Source: Seison nebaliae (lineage: Eukaryota > Rotifera > Pararotatoria > Seisonacea > Seisonidae). Taken from it: a DNA stretch of 48,749 nt. Each line of letters opens with the position of its first letter. The stretch's first letter is position 1. The position numbers and the translations under genes were made by a program. Shown one piece after another: positions 46,730 to 48,749 of this stretch. The stretch covers positions 1 to 48,749 of the forward strand of contig JALJEE010002665.1 in NCBI GenBank assembly GCA_023231475.1, written 5' to 3'. The notes below the pieces were generated by a model. The model worked only from the letters and a program-made list of their open reading frames with translations, was not told the origin of the DNA and ran no database searches.

Positions 46730-47962
46730 GTGCAAATATTAATTGAACTAGGCTAACTATTTGTTTCAGCATTACATTCCATTTTTTCAATCATCAATTT
46801 AAATTTATATTCAGTTCATTCTCAGTCCACTACATTCCTTCAAAGAAAGTTTTTTTCGATTTTTCGGAATGGAGATCGAAAATGAAAAATATTTTAAGTT
46901 TTCCGATAATTAATAAAATAATATTCTCGATATTTCGAGTAATACTTGAAAGATATTTCCGCTATTTCCATTAAATCATCAATAGAGACCGATATATTAA
47001 AATATTTCTCATATTAAAAGTTTTATGTAAAGTTTAAGTTAATCAGTGAATTCAGAAATGTTTTAATTAATAATTATTAGGTATTAGTACCGGAACAGTC
47101 CATAATGACTGTTGTAATTGTAATTATATTGTGAGCAACATGAAACCGAAAAATCAAAGACAATTTCTATCATACTTATACATTAAGTGTCATTTTAATT
47201 AATAATGTTGTGAATGGGAACTGGAAGAAAATTTATGATTTGATATTTATTTATCATTTCACATGATATTTGTGTATATGATTATATTTTATTATATAAA
47301 TATAAGTTAAATGTTAATTAATTAATATTATATTTGACAAATAACTGAAAGTGATCTATTTCTTATAAGGTTTTCTTATTTAAATTGCAAAAAAGAACAA
47401 TTTAAAAAAATTTCGTTATGTTATATGAATTTCTATCATATGATAGAAAGAAGAATTTAAACAGTAGAGAGATAAAAGTCGTTATCTAACCTATCTTACC
47501 AAAATAATTTCACTACAACATATTCATTTCCTATCGTTTGTATGATTTTGTTTCTTAGGTAAACAATATGAATGTCCTATTATAATTATCAAATAATCAT
47601 GTCAACACTAACATTTTCGATTGTGCAAACTGTAGTTTGCTAAAATAAATTTATTATTAAAAGAAATGGATTTATTTATTATCTACTGTTTCTTATTATT
47701 GAAGTTACAATCCAACATTCCCACCAACTCAATTGCTACTCTAGCATAAGTTTTCCCTGTTTCTACTAGTATATTAGTAAGTCATAATTTTCAACAATTC
47801 TCGACAATTCCAATAAAACTATGCAAATTTATGCGCAAATTTCTCGTTGGCAGTTTCTACTTTGTTATTTCAGCGAAGCAACCTAAAAAATGGAGTGCAA
47901 TTCCCCAAAAATTTAATCTCACCCACTTTTATTTCTCGACGCGTACGTAGAATAAAATTAAC
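46730..47962. other. Divergent intergenic region
   Basis: 1.2 kb of AT-rich sequence upstream of both UTP15 (-) and the DUF229 gene (+). The most AT-rich part is 47200-47420. Nothing is recognised beyond this. Confidence 0.4.
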
Positions 47963-48749
47963 ATGAATACTTACAGATCGTTGATTTTCTGTTCCATAAC
48001 TTTAGTGGTTATTTATATGACTCTACCCGTTTTCCGAAACTTCGATTATTGGAAAAGAAACGGAATTCGGAAAGTTAACGAACTGGAATCAACTGTGGAT
48101 TTTAGTGATGAAGTAAAAGAAAAGATAGATGAAGAATTTCATTCAACTTTCAAACTCTTCTCAATCAGTACACATTTTCATAAAATGAGGTCAACTATGA
48201 ATAATTATGGACAATGTTTCGATTTAGTTAATTCGTCTGCTCACGACCTTTGGAATGAAGATGCCAAAAGATTCTTCCTCAATAGCGAGTTACCGAAACT
48301 AAAAGAAAAACTATATTGTATTGATTCGACACCGTTAAGTACAGATGGAAAGTTGCTAATCCGCGACACTTTTACCAATATCTCCCAAACTTATACATTA
48401 AATGAGACAAGATGGAAGATATTGCAAAATTTATATGGCGACAATCTAGAATGTGAATGGACGAGTTTAGACTCAAATGAAATTATTAAGCTTAATTATA
48501 CTGAAGATGAATTTTTTCAAAAAACATTTGTAATCGAAAGGGAAATGTTTTCTGTCAAATGCAAGAATGGTAGCAAGACCGTAATAATTGAATCATATTT
48601 TAATTTCAATTCGAAAAAGTTCCGTCAAATGGAACAACAAAAGATAAAATTTGATAAAGATTTTAAGAATAAGAAGAATATGAAGAAAAATAATGATAAA
48701 TTGTACAACATTGTCATTTTGGGAATAGATTCGTTATCTTCTCAAACGA
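47963..48749 (+). CDS. DUF229 family membrane protein (sulfatase-like fold), partial
   Basis: Open from the ATG at 47963 to the window edge: 262 codons and still open. A type II membrane anchor lies near the start (SLIFCSITLVVIYMTLPVF, residues about 7-25), followed by a lumenal or extracellular region with conserved-looking cysteines (YGQCFDLVN, KLYCIDST, NLECEWTS, SVKCKNG) and several N-glycosylation sites. The last residues, YNIVILGIDSLSSQ, match the NVLLIGIDSVSR motif that opens the alkaline-phosphatase/sulfatase-like domain of DUF229 proteins, common in nematodes and arthropods. The biochemical role of the family is not established. The metal-binding D of this motif (GIDS) is present. 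The catalytic part lies outside the window. Confidence 0.85.
   Translation, partial: MNTYRSLIFCSITLVVIYMTLPVFRNFDYWKRNGIRKVNELESTVDFSDEVKEKIDEEFHSTFKLFSISTHFHKMRSTMNNYGQCFDLVNSSAHDLWNEDAKRFFLNSELPKLKEKLYCIDSTPLSTDGKLLIRDTFTNISQTYTLNETRWKILQNLYGDNLECEWTSLDSNEIIKLNYTEDEFFQKTFVIEREMFSVKCKNGSKTVIIESYFNFNSKKFRQMEQQKIKFDKDFKNKKNMKKNNDKLYNIVILGIDSLSSQT

Overview
The window is AT-rich nuclear DNA from an animal with a compact genome. Genes lie 30 to 600 bases apart on both strands. Most introns are only about 41 to 60 nt, start with weak donors (often GTTTTY, GTTATT or GTTTAT) and end in T-rich ..TTTTAG or ..TATAG. The protein families (classical cadherin repeats, CEP290, calcineurin B, DUF229, short cysteine-rich secreted proteins) show a metazoan. 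An ecdysozoan, for example an acariform mite or a small-genome worm, fits best, but this is inference from gene style and not a species call.

Layout from left to right. 0.8-2.2 kb (+): a 439-aa protein with a tentative resemblance to Mediator subunit MED1. 2.6-4.7 kb (-): an intronless family-4 glycosyltransferase of the SQD2 type with a C-terminal membrane region. 4.7-8 kb: mostly non-coding. 8-11.3 kb (-): a 1110-aa SAM-domain protein with Ser, Asn and Thr runs. 11.8-13.0 kb (-): a decayed LINE reverse transcriptase. 13.8-14.6 kb (-): calcineurin B with an apparent ATG-only first coding exon. 16.8-18.3 kb (+): an unknown Lys-rich coiled-coil protein, convergent with RPL6 (18.4-19.1 kb, -). 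19.7-20.4 kb (+): a 213-aa orphan. 20.5-28.2 kb (-): CEP290 in many small exons, head-to-head with U2SURP/SR140 (28.3-31.6 kb, +), which in turn converges on CTU1 (31.6-32.6 kb, -). 33.7-34.4 kb (-): a decayed LINE endonuclease region. 34.7-36.7 kb (-): two tandem cysteine-rich secreted paralogs. 37.2-44.0 kb (+): a large cadherin with almost no cytoplasmic tail. 44.6-44.8 kb (-): a fossil of a third cysteine-rich copy. 45.0-46.7 kb (-): UTP15. 48.0 kb to the end (+): the start of a DUF229 membrane protein.

Most genes are housekeeping and act in separate pathways: splicing (U2SURP), tRNA wobble thiolation (CTU1), small-subunit rRNA processing (UTP15), ribosome (RPL6), ciliary transition zone (CEP290) and Ca2+ signalling (CNB). 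The accessory part is the 33-45 kb stretch. It holds a LINE relic, a small family of fast-evolving secreted Cys-rich proteins with one dead copy, and a divergent cadherin between them. I did not find a clear-cut new multi-gene system. The least expected items are the SQD2-type glycosyltransferase with a membrane tail in an animal genome, the Cys-rich family, and the tail-less cadherin. No tRNA, rRNA or CRISPR array was seen.
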